DNA of 64,000 nt, from positions 1-64,000 of the IMG/VR virus record IMGVR_UViG_3300017528_000567; one strand, 5' to 3'. The notes beneath the pieces are model-generated. The model was not told the origin of the DNA, did not search any database, and saw nothing but the letters and a program-made list of their open reading frames with translations. The DNA is from a virus. This document shows positions 34,543 through 42,637 of the stretch, in pieces. The stretch's first letter is position 1; each line of letters starts with the position of its first letter. The position numbers and the translations under genes were made by a program.

Positions 34543-37474
34543 ATTCGTTCTCCGCCTCGCACAGAAGATTCAGCCTCCCAAGGCAATCCATGAAGCGTTT
34601 CTTGTTGACGGGGCAGATCCAGGGGCCGAAGAGACTGACGGTCCCGCTCACGTCGGTGAGATGAAGGTCTAGCCCGTCATCTCTGTCAGTCGTGCTGACG
34701 ATGACATCGCAAACTTGGTCAGCCGTCTGCAGGGTGAGCTTTTCGATCCGCAGCTTGAGCTCCCCGCGTTTGAGCCATGGCGGCGGGGCTCCAATCGGCG
34801 AGACCGCTCGAACTGGCTGGGCCGCCGCCCGAATAGGCACCGGCTCTGCGTAGACAGCTTTTGGAGCTTCCGGCTTCGGCTCGGGCGGTGCCCCGCCAGA
34901 GCCTGGACCCGGCGTCGGCGGCAACGCCTTGCCAACGAGCCATGGTGCATCGATGATCCTGAATACATCCCCTTCGAGCACCTCTTGCTGGTCAGGGGCC
35001 TCGGTCACCTGTTTCGTGGCCTTGTCCTTTTCAGCCTTGCGGGTCGTGCTGTACACAAACCCGTTCATCAAGACCTCATGCTTGCGGAGTGGGATCTCGT
35101 TCTCGCAACGGTCGATCTCGCTCTCCTTGATGTCTCGCTCCTTCTTGGCTCGCTCGACGGCAAAGCCCGACTTCCAGTTGAACCCGACGAGTGGCTCAAC
35201 GATCAAAGGTACGACCCACCGCGGATTGTTAGGCAACCGCCAAGGGGACTCCATCAGATCTACAATGATGGGGAGCACCTCCGCGACGCGGTCATACCTC
35301 ACCTCGAAAACAATTTCATCGTGCACGGTTAGAAGCATTCGCACAGAGTCATCACCCCCGTTCTTGAGCCAGCCCTCCTTGTGGAACTTCTTGGTGAGCA
35401 GGATGAGACTAATCTTCATGATGTCGGCGCCGGCACCCTGGATCTGATAGTTGACCGCATGCCGCTCTACTGCCGCCTGCACCGCACGGTCTTCGTGCCT
35501 CGCGTCCGGCAAAGAGAGCCAGCGCCCGAACGCCGTCGTCACCCCGAGCTGGTCCTTCACCTTCTGGTGTTGCTTTTTCACCCAGGCGGCGAAATTCGGC
35601 AGAGCCTTGTCGAACGCATGCTTGCGCCGCTTGGCCTCCATTTCATCGCAGCCCGTGGCAGCCATGAGCGCCTTGGTCCCGCCACCATAGAGAAGCGCGA
35701 AGTTCGCCGCTTTCCCCATGCCTCGTTCCTCTTTACTAACATCCTCCTTACCGAAGAACGCTCGAGCCGTGAGCGTGTGAAGATCACCGGATCCCTTCAA
35801 AAACTCCTCGATCCAGGCCTTCTCGACCGCCACGTTAGTTCCGATGCGTAGCTCTTGACCGGCATAATCTGCCTTGAGTACTGCGAACCCCAGGCGCCCG
35901 ACGAAATCACGTCGGAGGTCCGAGTCCTTCGGGATCCCGTGAACGGGTATCCCGGAGTACCCCTGGTCGGCTTCACCCGCCGGTGCGCTAAATCGTCCTG
36001 AGGCGGCGCCGGTCTGCTTGAATGAGACACGGATCTCATCGTTCTCGTCAGGGTTGTTGGTGAGCCCTAATAGGTAGGTCCCGATGAACTTATCGACTTC
36101 TCGATACCTAACAATGTCCTTCAGAATGGTGGGTGCTTTCGGCGCCTTGGCCAACAGCTCGAGCGTCTCGCCGTCTGTCTTGTACTGGCCGCTCGCGGCG
36201 TTCTTCTCTGGCTTCGGCGTGATGTCGAGCCCACCGGGCTTTTCCCCAAACAAGAACTCAGACAGCTGCTTCGGGGAGTTTGGGTCGACCTCCATGCCAC
36301 GTGCTTCGATGGAGAATCGGCGGATCTTCTCTACGAGCTCCGCCTTAATGGCCTCCTGCTCCAGAAGGAGCCCGCGAACATGCTCCCGGTTGATGCGGAT
36401 GCGAGCTCGCTCCATGGGACGAAGCGCGCATGAGGTTTGCTTTTCGATGCGGTAGATGTTCCCGTGCCGCTCATGGCATAGCGGCACGATCCGCGGCAGC
36501 TTGCAGAGCAGGTAAGTGCAGATTGCATCCGAGCCGGCGTACCTCAAGACACCCGGCTCATCCGGCGCTAAGAGCGCGAAGCGAATGTCCTTCGCTCGAC
36601 CGAAGAACAGGTCCTTCAGCTTGATCATCGTGTACGGATTGCCATCGGGGTCCCGAAGGAACTCTTTAGCCTTGGGCTTGAGGCCCAGCTGCTTATCGCC
36701 CGCGTAGATGCAAAAGGACGCGAGCATGCCATCCTCAAACGATGATGGATGCCACCAATCGATCCCGGTCACTGGATACAGAAACTCTTGATCGAACTGC
36801 GCATTCCAAAAATAGATGACCAGCTTGGGCGGCGAGCACTTGTAAGACAGCGGGTCCGCCGCCTTGTCCTCTGGCGTGCCCTCCGGGATGGCCGCGTGGC
36901 ACAGCCGCGAAATAGCAGCCTCAACCTGCTCGATGGGTCTAACATTCAGATCCGGCCCACCGTCAGTAGGGGTGTGCCTAACAGGAATGTAAAACCCCTC
37001 CTTGCCATCGTGCGAGATGCAGAACCCCACGATCTTGTGCACGGTCTCAGGTGAGTTGTCGGCTCGATACTGAATCCGGTTGTCCAGCCCCTCAGTCTCG
37101 AGGTCCAGCGAACACGAACCGGCCCGGATGCACTCATCCACGATCTGATTCACCTGCTCAACCGAAGTCACCAGGGTGAACTTGTGGTGATTCATCCACG
37201 GTTCTTTTAGGTCGGGCACCGTGCGATCAGGTTTGATCCCGGAGCTCGAAAGGAAATCGAGCGGGTCATCGCCCTCCACCTCTACGAGAAGCTTCCGTTG
37301 AAGGGGTGCCGCTTTCTCAATGGTGGCTAGTTCATCAGCCATCCAGTCTGGTTGATCCTCCTCCTCCTCTGCAGGGGCCGCGACGGGTGCTGCTTCTTTC
37401 ACCGTCGGCGGGGCCTCTTGTTGTTTGTCCACGAGCAACGCTTCGAAGTCTAGATCATCATCGATTTGGCTCAT
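34520..37474 (-). CDS. polA: Family A DNA polymerase with 3'-5' exonuclease
   Basis: Phage replicative DNA polymerase of the Pol I family, 984 aa. An acidic, probably disordered N-terminus (1-90) is followed by the 3'-5' exonuclease: exo I SLDLETEGLD (Asp124, Glu126) and exo II WNAQFDQEFL. The polymerase has motif A KADYAGQELRI, motif B RGMGKAANFALLYGG and motif C LTVHDEIVFEV. About 180 extra C-terminal residues include a Pro-rich linker and a small domain (ELKLRIEKLTLQTADQVC...), possibly for partner binding. No 5'-nuclease domain. ATG overlaps the upstream stop (ATGA). Centre of the replication operon 42612-33907. Confidence 0.93.
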   Translation of the reverse strand: MSQIDDDLDFEALLVDKQQEAPPTVKEAAPVAAPAEEEEDQPDWMADELATIEKAAPLQRKLLVEVEGDDPLDFLSSSGIKPDRTVPDLKEPWMNHHKFTLVTSVEQVNQIVDECIRAGSCSLDLETEGLDNRIQYRADNSPETVHKIVGFCISHDGKEGFYIPVRHTPTDGGPDLNVRPIEQVEAAISRLCHAAIPEGTPEDKAADPLSYKCSPPKLVIYFWNAQFDQEFLYPVTGIDWWHPSSFEDGMLASFCIYAGDKQLGLKPKAKEFLRDPDGNPYTMIKLKDLFFGRAKDIRFALLAPDEPGVLRYAGSDAICTYLLCKLPRIVPLCHERHGNIYRIEKQTSCALRPMERARIRINREHVRGLLLEQEAIKAELVEKIRRFSIEARGMEVDPNSPKQLSEFLFGEKPGGLDITPKPEKNAASGQYKTDGETLELLAKAPKAPTILKDIVRYREVDKFIGTYLLGLTNNPDENDEIRVSFKQTGAASGRFSAPAGEADQGYSGIPVHGIPKDSDLRRDFVGRLGFAVLKADYAGQELRIGTNVAVEKAWIEEFLKGSGDLHTLTARAFFGKEDVSKEERGMGKAANFALLYGGGTKALMAATGCDEMEAKRRKHAFDKALPNFAAWVKKQHQKVKDQLGVTTAFGRWLSLPDARHEDRAVQAAVERHAVNYQIQGAGADIMKISLILLTKKFHKEGWLKNGGDDSVRMLLTVHDEIVFEVRYDRVAEVLPIIVDLMESPWRLPNNPRWVVPLIVEPLVGFNWKSGFAVERAKKERDIKESEIDRCENEIPLRKHEVLMNGFVYSTTRKAEKDKATKQVTEAPDQQEVLEGDVFRIIDAPWLVGKALPPTPGPGSGGAPPEPKPEAPKAVYAEPVPIRAAAQPVRAVSPIGAPPPWLKRGELKLRIEKLTLQTADQVCDVIVSTTDRDDGLDLHLTDVSGTVSLFGPWICPVNKKRFMDCLGRLNLLCEAENEYGAQEAS

Positions 37475-37851
37475 GCATCCTCCCTAACGACCACCACGTA
37501 CACCTCCTCTCTCCAAAGCTTGATGACCTCAGCGACTAAAAGCCGCGGTTCCAGCCCCTCCGACTCGAAACACCACGGCATTTTTTTTAGCAGGAGTCCG
37601 CACTGTTTTGCATCGAACGAAGGGCACGTCCCCTTGTTCGCGCAAGTGCGGGCAGAACGAGGCAGCAGCAAGAGCTTGCCCTTCGGCGGCGGACCAAGCG
37701 AATCCACCAAAGGCCTAGTCCAACCACGCAGAGCGTGATCCATCACATCTTTGCTCACGCTAGGAAGGTCGAGCACCCCTTGCATAGGCAGCCACTCTTC
37801 TTCCCACGCGTCCCCGTAGCAGTAGATGAGATACAGCTGTAAGGTGCCCAT
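37471..37851 (-). CDS. Hypothetical protein before polymerase, 126 aa
   Basis: Not recognised. Strands TLQLYLIYCYGDAWEEEWLP, a Pro/Lys segment GPPPKGKLLLLPRS and three cysteines (CANKGTCPSF, QCGLLLKK). The final part KLWREEVYVVVVRED looks like helix plus strand. Cysteines spaced C-x5-C and C-x? may bind zinc. Start at the ATG 7 nt after the primase-finger gene; stop overlaps polymerase start. Likely a replication accessory protein by position. Confidence 0.6.
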   Translation of the reverse strand: MGTLQLYLIYCYGDAWEEEWLPMQGVLDLPSVSKDVMDHALRGWTRPLVDSLGPPPKGKLLLLPRSARTCANKGTCPSFDAKQCGLLLKKMPWCFESEGLEPRLLVAEVIKLWREEVYVVVVREDA

Positions 37852-37858
37852 CTCTGGG

Positions 37859-38494
37859 CTAGGTAGCTGCAGACGCCTTGGCACGGCTTGCCTCTGATAG
37901 AATGCGGTTCGCGATCTGACTCAACCGTTGTTTTCCGGTCTGCATATCGATCCGGCCACGCTCCAAGTGATGGCGCGTGAGGTCAAGGATTGACCCCAGC
38001 TTGAGATGGCGCGTCAACTCAAAGGAGTCACGGTGTTCCCGCAGTAGCCGCTCGCAGCTGTCAAGCAAGCGTTCCACCTCCACGGCCAAGGGGTCCTCAA
38101 CGCGTCTTTCGTCCTCGCCTCTAGTGAGTGGGGGGTCCGGGACGGTCAACCCGAAGTCGCGCTCTATCTGACGTAAGACATCCGTGAAGCGCTCAGTCCC
38201 CGTGAACTTTTTCCACAGACCGATAGCATCCCAGTTTTCGTGGCACACGAAGCACCAGACATGGGATTGGCTATCGCCTTCCTCTGGAAAATACTTTGCG
38301 CTCGGGTGACTGTCCGTGCCGTGGAAAGGGCATGAGATCTGTTCGGCAGCGGAGCCATGTCTCCGCAGCGTGACCCCGTTACGACTCAGGACATCAGCTG
38401 CGGAGACATGGCTGCGGATGTTGGCAGCCCTCAGCTTATACCAGTCGCGGAAGCGAGACTCGTAGCTGTCGAGCTCGTGACTTTGCCTGGGCAT
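37859..38494 (-). CDS. CHC2-type primase zinc-finger protein
   Basis: DNA primase zinc-binding domain, 211 aa. CPFH at 55-58 and CFVC at 81-84 (Cys55, His58, Cys81, Cys84) with SHPSAKYFPEEG between are the CHC2 signature of DnaG primases. The remainder is helical with no TOPRIM motif (no EGxxD), so the catalytic half is missing from this protein. The polymerising domain may be encoded elsewhere in the genome or supplied by the host. Located directly after the helicase (8-nt gap), as primase subunits usually are. Confidence 0.8.
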   Translation of the reverse strand: MPRQSHELDSYESRFRDWYKLRAANIRSHVSAADVLSRNGVTLRRHGSAAEQISCPFHGTDSHPSAKYFPEEGDSQSHVWCFVCHENWDAIGLWKKFTGTERFTDVLRQIERDFGLTVPDPPLTRGEDERRVEDPLAVEVERLLDSCERLLREHRDSFELTRHLKLGSILDLTRHHLERGRIDMQTGKQRLSQIANRILSEASRAKASAAT

Positions 38495-38502
38495 TGTCCC
38501 CC

Positions 38503-39984
38503 CTAGAGCTGCACGTCAATACCGCCGGTCATCATCGCGTCGTGATCGTCGACCACGAACCCCTCACCGCCCTCCCTTGCCGCCGACGTGATCCTGCGAC
38601 AGGCGAACTGCACACGGGCCGTGAACGGGTCAAAGAGCCGGTTGTCCCGGTTCTTTAGATTCGTGAACTTAGTCGCGCCCATTTTGCGCAGCTCTTCATT
38701 GAGGTACGAGGTCGTGATGACGTCCGCGGTCTTCTCGCAGTTGTTTGCGTACGTAAGGGCATTCATCTTGTAAATGCCGTCGTTCTTGTCAGCCTCGGTC
38801 TTGCCGTTGCGATTGATCTGAAACAGCATGATGACGGGGATTCCGGCATTGTTGTCGAACGTCAGAGCCAGCCGCTTGCAGTCATTGATCACCGAGTTGA
38901 TCTCGATCGTGTAGTCCTTGTTCTTGCGTGCTTTGCGTGCCTCGATCCACTGCCCGTGATCGAATATCACCAGCCCCACCTCGAACTCCCGGTGCAACAT
39001 CTCGAGCTCGGTCTTGATGTCCGCCGTGGTCCACTCACGGTCCGGGGTGACAACCTCGAACGTCGTGTACGTCGGGTTGCTCTCAAAGTCCGTTACGACA
39101 TGGTTGAGGTAGAAGTCTCTCTCCTCGGGCGTGAGCTCGCCGTCCCTGATCTTGCCGTAGTCGAGCGGCTGAAAACCCATTTGCCGAAAACGGGCGTTGG
39201 CCGAGTGTTGGACCAAGATGTTTCTGCGGATCTGCTCGCGCGGCATCTCGAACGAGACGTAGACAACGTTCTTCTTGAAGCGGGTCACCGTGTTGTAAGC
39301 CCAGTTGCAGGCGAGCATTGTCTTGAGCTCACCCGGAAACGCGGCGTGTATCCAGAGCTCGCCCTTCTTGGCGCCCTTGCACGCCTCGTCCATTTCACGG
39401 AGCCCTGAGATGGCCCCAAGGGCCTTGCCGCGGTCGTTCTCTGCTCGCTGGTACTCCTCGCGAATCACGGCACCGTCGGTCCGAATATCACCGTGAATCT
39501 GCGCATTGTTCTCAGTGACACGGAGCTCCTGCAGGTTGGAACTGAGATACACGAACGCCGGCTCCAGCCCCTTCGTGATCTCCCCTGTCTTTTCGTCGGT
39601 CTTGCCTTTCATCAGGATCTCGTTGGCCTCCTTGATGATGTTGTGGGCCTTTCCCCTGACCACCTCGTCCTGCAACGCGCGCAGCAACGCTATGTAGTTA
39701 GTGCGTGCATAGGCACGCTCAATCCCGATCTCGGCGACCCGCAGTGCGAAGTCAGAACGCTCCACACTATTGAAATAGTCTGAGACCGTGGTCGAGGCTG
39801 GCATCTCAAAGTATTGGGCAAAGAAGCCCTGGATGAAGCGGTAGATGCTCTCATCATCAGGCCGACCCCAAGTGATCGTCCCCGAGTCGACAGCCTTGCG
39901 CAGATGCTGAAAGTTGCGAACCAGATTGGCCGACGACACTTCTTGATCGTACTCAATGACAGACCGCAGTAGACGCTTAGTCAT
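38503..39984 (-). CDS. dnaB: DnaB-like replicative helicase
   Basis: Replicative helicase of the DnaB/RecA fold, 493 aa. N-terminal helical region (1-190), then the ATPase: Walker A region HAAFPGELKTML (216-222 FPGELKT, where canonical proteins have PGMGKT, keeping the catalytic Lys-Thr), VVYVSFEMPREQIRRN (H1a), a Walker B-like VGLVIFDHGQW and VIMLFQINRNG. Glu replacing Gly and Leu replacing the second Gly in the P-loop are unusual. Partner of the loader-like protein whose stop overlaps its start (ATGA). Unwinds DNA at the phage fork. Confidence 0.88.
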   Translation of the reverse strand: MTKRLLRSVIEYDQEVSSANLVRNFQHLRKAVDSGTITWGRPDDESIYRFIQGFFAQYFEMPASTTVSDYFNSVERSDFALRVAEIGIERAYARTNYIALLRALQDEVVRGKAHNIIKEANEILMKGKTDEKTGEITKGLEPAFVYLSSNLQELRVTENNAQIHGDIRTDGAVIREEYQRAENDRGKALGAISGLREMDEACKGAKKGELWIHAAFPGELKTMLACNWAYNTVTRFKKNVVYVSFEMPREQIRRNILVQHSANARFRQMGFQPLDYGKIRDGELTPEERDFYLNHVVTDFESNPTYTTFEVVTPDREWTTADIKTELEMLHREFEVGLVIFDHGQWIEARKARKNKDYTIEINSVINDCKRLALTFDNNAGIPVIMLFQINRNGKTEADKNDGIYKMNALTYANNCEKTADVITTSYLNEELRKMGATKFTNLKNRDNRLFDPFTARVQFACRRITSAAREGGEGFVVDDHDAMMTGGIDVQL

Positions 39985-40856
39985 AGTCCTGGAAGCCCCC
40001 CACCTGAATTGTTACGTCCCCCGCGACCCCACTTCTTTAACTTGGAGCGACCCCTGTTCTGCAGAGCGCCGGGCTCCGCCGTGAAGGCCTCCTTGGTCTC
40101 GATTGAACCAACCACGGGCTCGATATCGAGGCCCATCGCCACGGTCTCCCCGAGGGCCTGCATGCTAGCGCGGAGCTCACGGGCCGCCTTGACGTCGCCT
40201 CCTACATCGACGACTTCAAAGTTGTTCGTGATGTATGTCCCTACCGTATCGTTGTAAAACTTGTGCCCATCGCCAAAGTACTCCTCGCCCTCGATGAGCC
40301 AGGTTGGCTTGGATTCGGTCGCCCTGATATTGAGAGCCTCTTGAAGAACGTCGCCCGCCGCCACGTTCTTGTAGCCAAGTTGCCCTAGTCTGACGATCAG
40401 CAGAGAGCAATCGGAGATCAGGTCGCTGAGGTTGTTGAACGTGGCAAGGTCATCCCGGACCTTCTTCGACCGGTTACTGTACGAGAATTGGCCCAACCAC
40501 ACGCGCAAGAGCTTTTCATCGTTCACCATCCGAAAGGAGAAGCCCGGCAACACCGACTTTTTCCCGGACAGTGCCCACCTAAGATGGGCCGCAGCTTCAG
40601 ACCACACGCCCTTGATGAAAAGGTTGTCTAGAGTGCGGTCCCCGATGACCTGATTGGTCTCGGGGTCGAGCTCCGGCATGAAGAGCTCGCTCTTGTGGTG
40701 CTTGGCTCTCGCGAGCTCCGACCCCAGGAACTGGAGCATCATCTCGCGCCGAAGGCAGAGACAGGGCCAGGATGCGATCTCACCATCCCGAACCTCTTCA
40801 CGCCACTGCTCACCGTTGCAGAGACGGCATACCGGAGGACTATTGACTTGAGTCAT
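39981..40856 (-). CDS. Degenerate helicase-loader-like protein, 291 aa
   Basis: Probably a helicase loader. N-terminal zinc-like cluster C10/C13/C32/C34 (CRLC, PCLC). The middle resembles a DnaC-type AAA+ fold in order: FSYSNRSKKVRDDLATFNNL, a strand CSLLIVRLGQLGYKNVAAGD (where an active ATPase has the Walker B Asp), VLQEALNIRATESKPTWLI. No Walker A is visible, so ATP hydrolysis is unlikely. The C-terminal tail is Arg/Gly rich (RGRSKLKKWGRGGRNNSGGG). Its stop overlaps the DnaB start. Confidence 0.65.
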   Translation of the reverse strand: MTQVNSPPVCRLCNGEQWREEVRDGEIASWPCLCLRREMMLQFLGSELARAKHHKSELFMPELDPETNQVIGDRTLDNLFIKGVWSEAAAHLRWALSGKKSVLPGFSFRMVNDEKLLRVWLGQFSYSNRSKKVRDDLATFNNLSDLISDCSLLIVRLGQLGYKNVAAGDVLQEALNIRATESKPTWLIEGEEYFGDGHKFYNDTVGTYITNNFEVVDVGGDVKAARELRASMQALGETVAMGLDIEPVVGSIETKEAFTAEPGALQNRGRSKLKKWGRGGRNNSGGGLPGL

Positions 40857-42612
40857 TGGCTCGGCTCCTAAGGCTGTTGGCTAGGTCAACCGTGAAGTTC
40901 GAGCTGCGGTCAAAGTCCAAGGCTCCGACCGCAGACTCACCAAGGACCTTGTCTATGAGGTCCTTTTTCTTCTGAAGAATCTCGAGCGTGTAGTGGTCGA
41001 TGGTTTTGCGCTGCTTCTCCGTGCTGCGTGGGCGCTCGGCTACAAGGTGCAGCGCGATCACGTGTTGGTGCGGCGAGCCGATACGAATTGGCCGGCCAAG
41101 CAGCTGCACGTAGTTGCCCCAACTCCACGGGGCGTTGTAGAAGATCATGGCTGACGCCGCCTGGAGGTTGATCGCCTCCGAGCCTGCGTCGGAGATGAAG
41201 ATCACCCGTACACTGGATTTCAGGTCCTGAAACGCATCCTGTGCTTTTTTGCGCGCCGGGTTGCTCTTCGTATCCGTGACCTTGCCGCTCACCTCTACAC
41301 TCTCGATCCCGGCCCTTTTGCAGATGTCGCGCAGGCGAGTGATCAGAGACGTGAAGCGGCAGTAGACGATGACTTTCTCATCGCTGAACTCTTCAGTCAG
41401 CAGATCGAGCAAGGCTTGCTCCTTGGCGCCCAAGGCGCGGACTTCCGTTTCCTCGCCGCTGACAACGTCGAGCTCGATCAAGTCTCCCGCGTCGTACTTG
41501 AGCAGAGACATCGAATCGACGGTCTTTTGACAGTAAATCAGCGCGACAAGGGTCTTGTTGTCAGAGTAGTCCTTGAGATTGCCGTCGCCCAAGGCGAGCA
41601 TGCCGGACAAGGCCTCGCTGTACTTTGCGTCCTCAGCGGCCGAGAGCTCGCACGCGACCTCCCGAGTGATGAGCGTCGGCAGCTCGCTCGAGATCTCGTG
41701 CTTGGGTCGGCCCAAGAAGAATGGATCAATCCGGTCGCGGAAGGCCTGCAGGTTCTTGTAGCCTACGACGATCGGGATCTTCCGTGACCCGGCTACGCTC
41801 TGCAGTCTCGTGACGCAGTACTCGCGAAGGAAGGCCGACTTGGTCGTGAAGACCTGCGAGTAGATCACCTTGTAGATCGAGAACCCTTCGATCAGGTTGT
41901 TCTTCAGCAGCGTGGCGGTTAGCCCATAACAACGACTCGCTCGGTCGGACAGCTCTTTGCAGACCTGCCATGTCTTGGTGCGGTCGCTCTTGAATGCCGT
42001 CGCTTCATCGAAGGCAATGGTGAGGTGCGGGATGCGAGCCGTGATCCCGTCGAGGGTCCCACGGACAGGTGGCACCTTCGGGTCTGGCTTGCCTTTGATC
42101 AAAGGTGAGGGCTTTGCCCCTTGATGCCAGTCTCGCACAAGGGGCGCGTACCCCATCAGCATCACCGGCTTCGTGGGTCCCTTGTGCAGGGCGAACTCTA
42201 GATACGTTTGCTTGCGCTCGTTTGGCGTCCCGTCGACAACGTATGTGGTGATGCCCGTGGTGAACTTCTCGATCTCGGAACACCATTGGCGAAGTGCCGA
42301 CTTCGGGCACACCACAATGACCTTGTTGTCGGGCTCTTTTTCCCACGTGTAACAAAGGGATGCGATCAAGACGAGAGTCTTGCCTGTGCCCGTGGCATCG
42401 CCGAGCACCATCCGCTTCATACTCAGCAGGTGGAAGATTGCCTGGACCTGGTAATACCTGATCGAGAGTGGCTGCAGCGTGCCATCCAGGACTTGGATCT
42501 CCTGGCGCAGCATCCCGATTGGCTTGAGCGTTACGTCTTTGCTAGCGCGGACCTTTTTGAGGGTTTCATAGACCTTGGCGTGCTTGGAGGTGGTGTCTTC
42601 AGAGGCTGCCAT
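40840..42612 (-). CDS. SNF2-family SF2 helicase
   Basis: SF2 helicase/translocase of the SNF2 group, 590 aa. Motif I GDATGTGKT (71-79), motif II AFDEATAF (DEAT instead of the usual DEAH), motif III YGLTATLLKN, a long helical insert, motif IV KVIVYCRFT, motif V DAGSEAINLQAA, motif VI QLLGRPIRIGS. Such proteins (e.g. phage UvsW relatives and RapA) remodel DNA-protein or RNA-polymerase complexes. No methyltransferase or restriction partner is adjacent. GGTGTAG 9 nt before its ATG; first gene of the replication set after the virion block. Confidence 0.9.
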   Translation of the reverse strand: MAASEDTTSKHAKVYETLKKVRASKDVTLKPIGMLRQEIQVLDGTLQPLSIRYYQVQAIFHLLSMKRMVLGDATGTGKTLVLIASLCYTWEKEPDNKVIVVCPKSALRQWCSEIEKFTTGITTYVVDGTPNERKQTYLEFALHKGPTKPVMLMGYAPLVRDWHQGAKPSPLIKGKPDPKVPPVRGTLDGITARIPHLTIAFDEATAFKSDRTKTWQVCKELSDRASRCYGLTATLLKNNLIEGFSIYKVIYSQVFTTKSAFLREYCVTRLQSVAGSRKIPIVVGYKNLQAFRDRIDPFFLGRPKHEISSELPTLITREVACELSAAEDAKYSEALSGMLALGDGNLKDYSDNKTLVALIYCQKTVDSMSLLKYDAGDLIELDVVSGEETEVRALGAKEQALLDLLTEEFSDEKVIVYCRFTSLITRLRDICKRAGIESVEVSGKVTDTKSNPARKKAQDAFQDLKSSVRVIFISDAGSEAINLQAASAMIFYNAPWSWGNYVQLLGRPIRIGSPHQHVIALHLVAERPRSTEKQRKTIDHYTLEILQKKKDLIDKVLGESAVGALDFDRSSNFTVDLANSLRSRANDSSQ

Positions 42613-42628
42613 CGTGGGCAGCTACACC
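42613..42628 (-). promoter_or_regulatory. GGTGTAG start-proximal motif
   Basis: GGTGTAG (42628-42622), 9 nt before the SNF2 ATG, in the 25-nt gap after the giant structural gene. No Shine-Dalgarno sequence. Confidence 0.5.
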
Positions 42629-42637
42629 ACCAACCCA

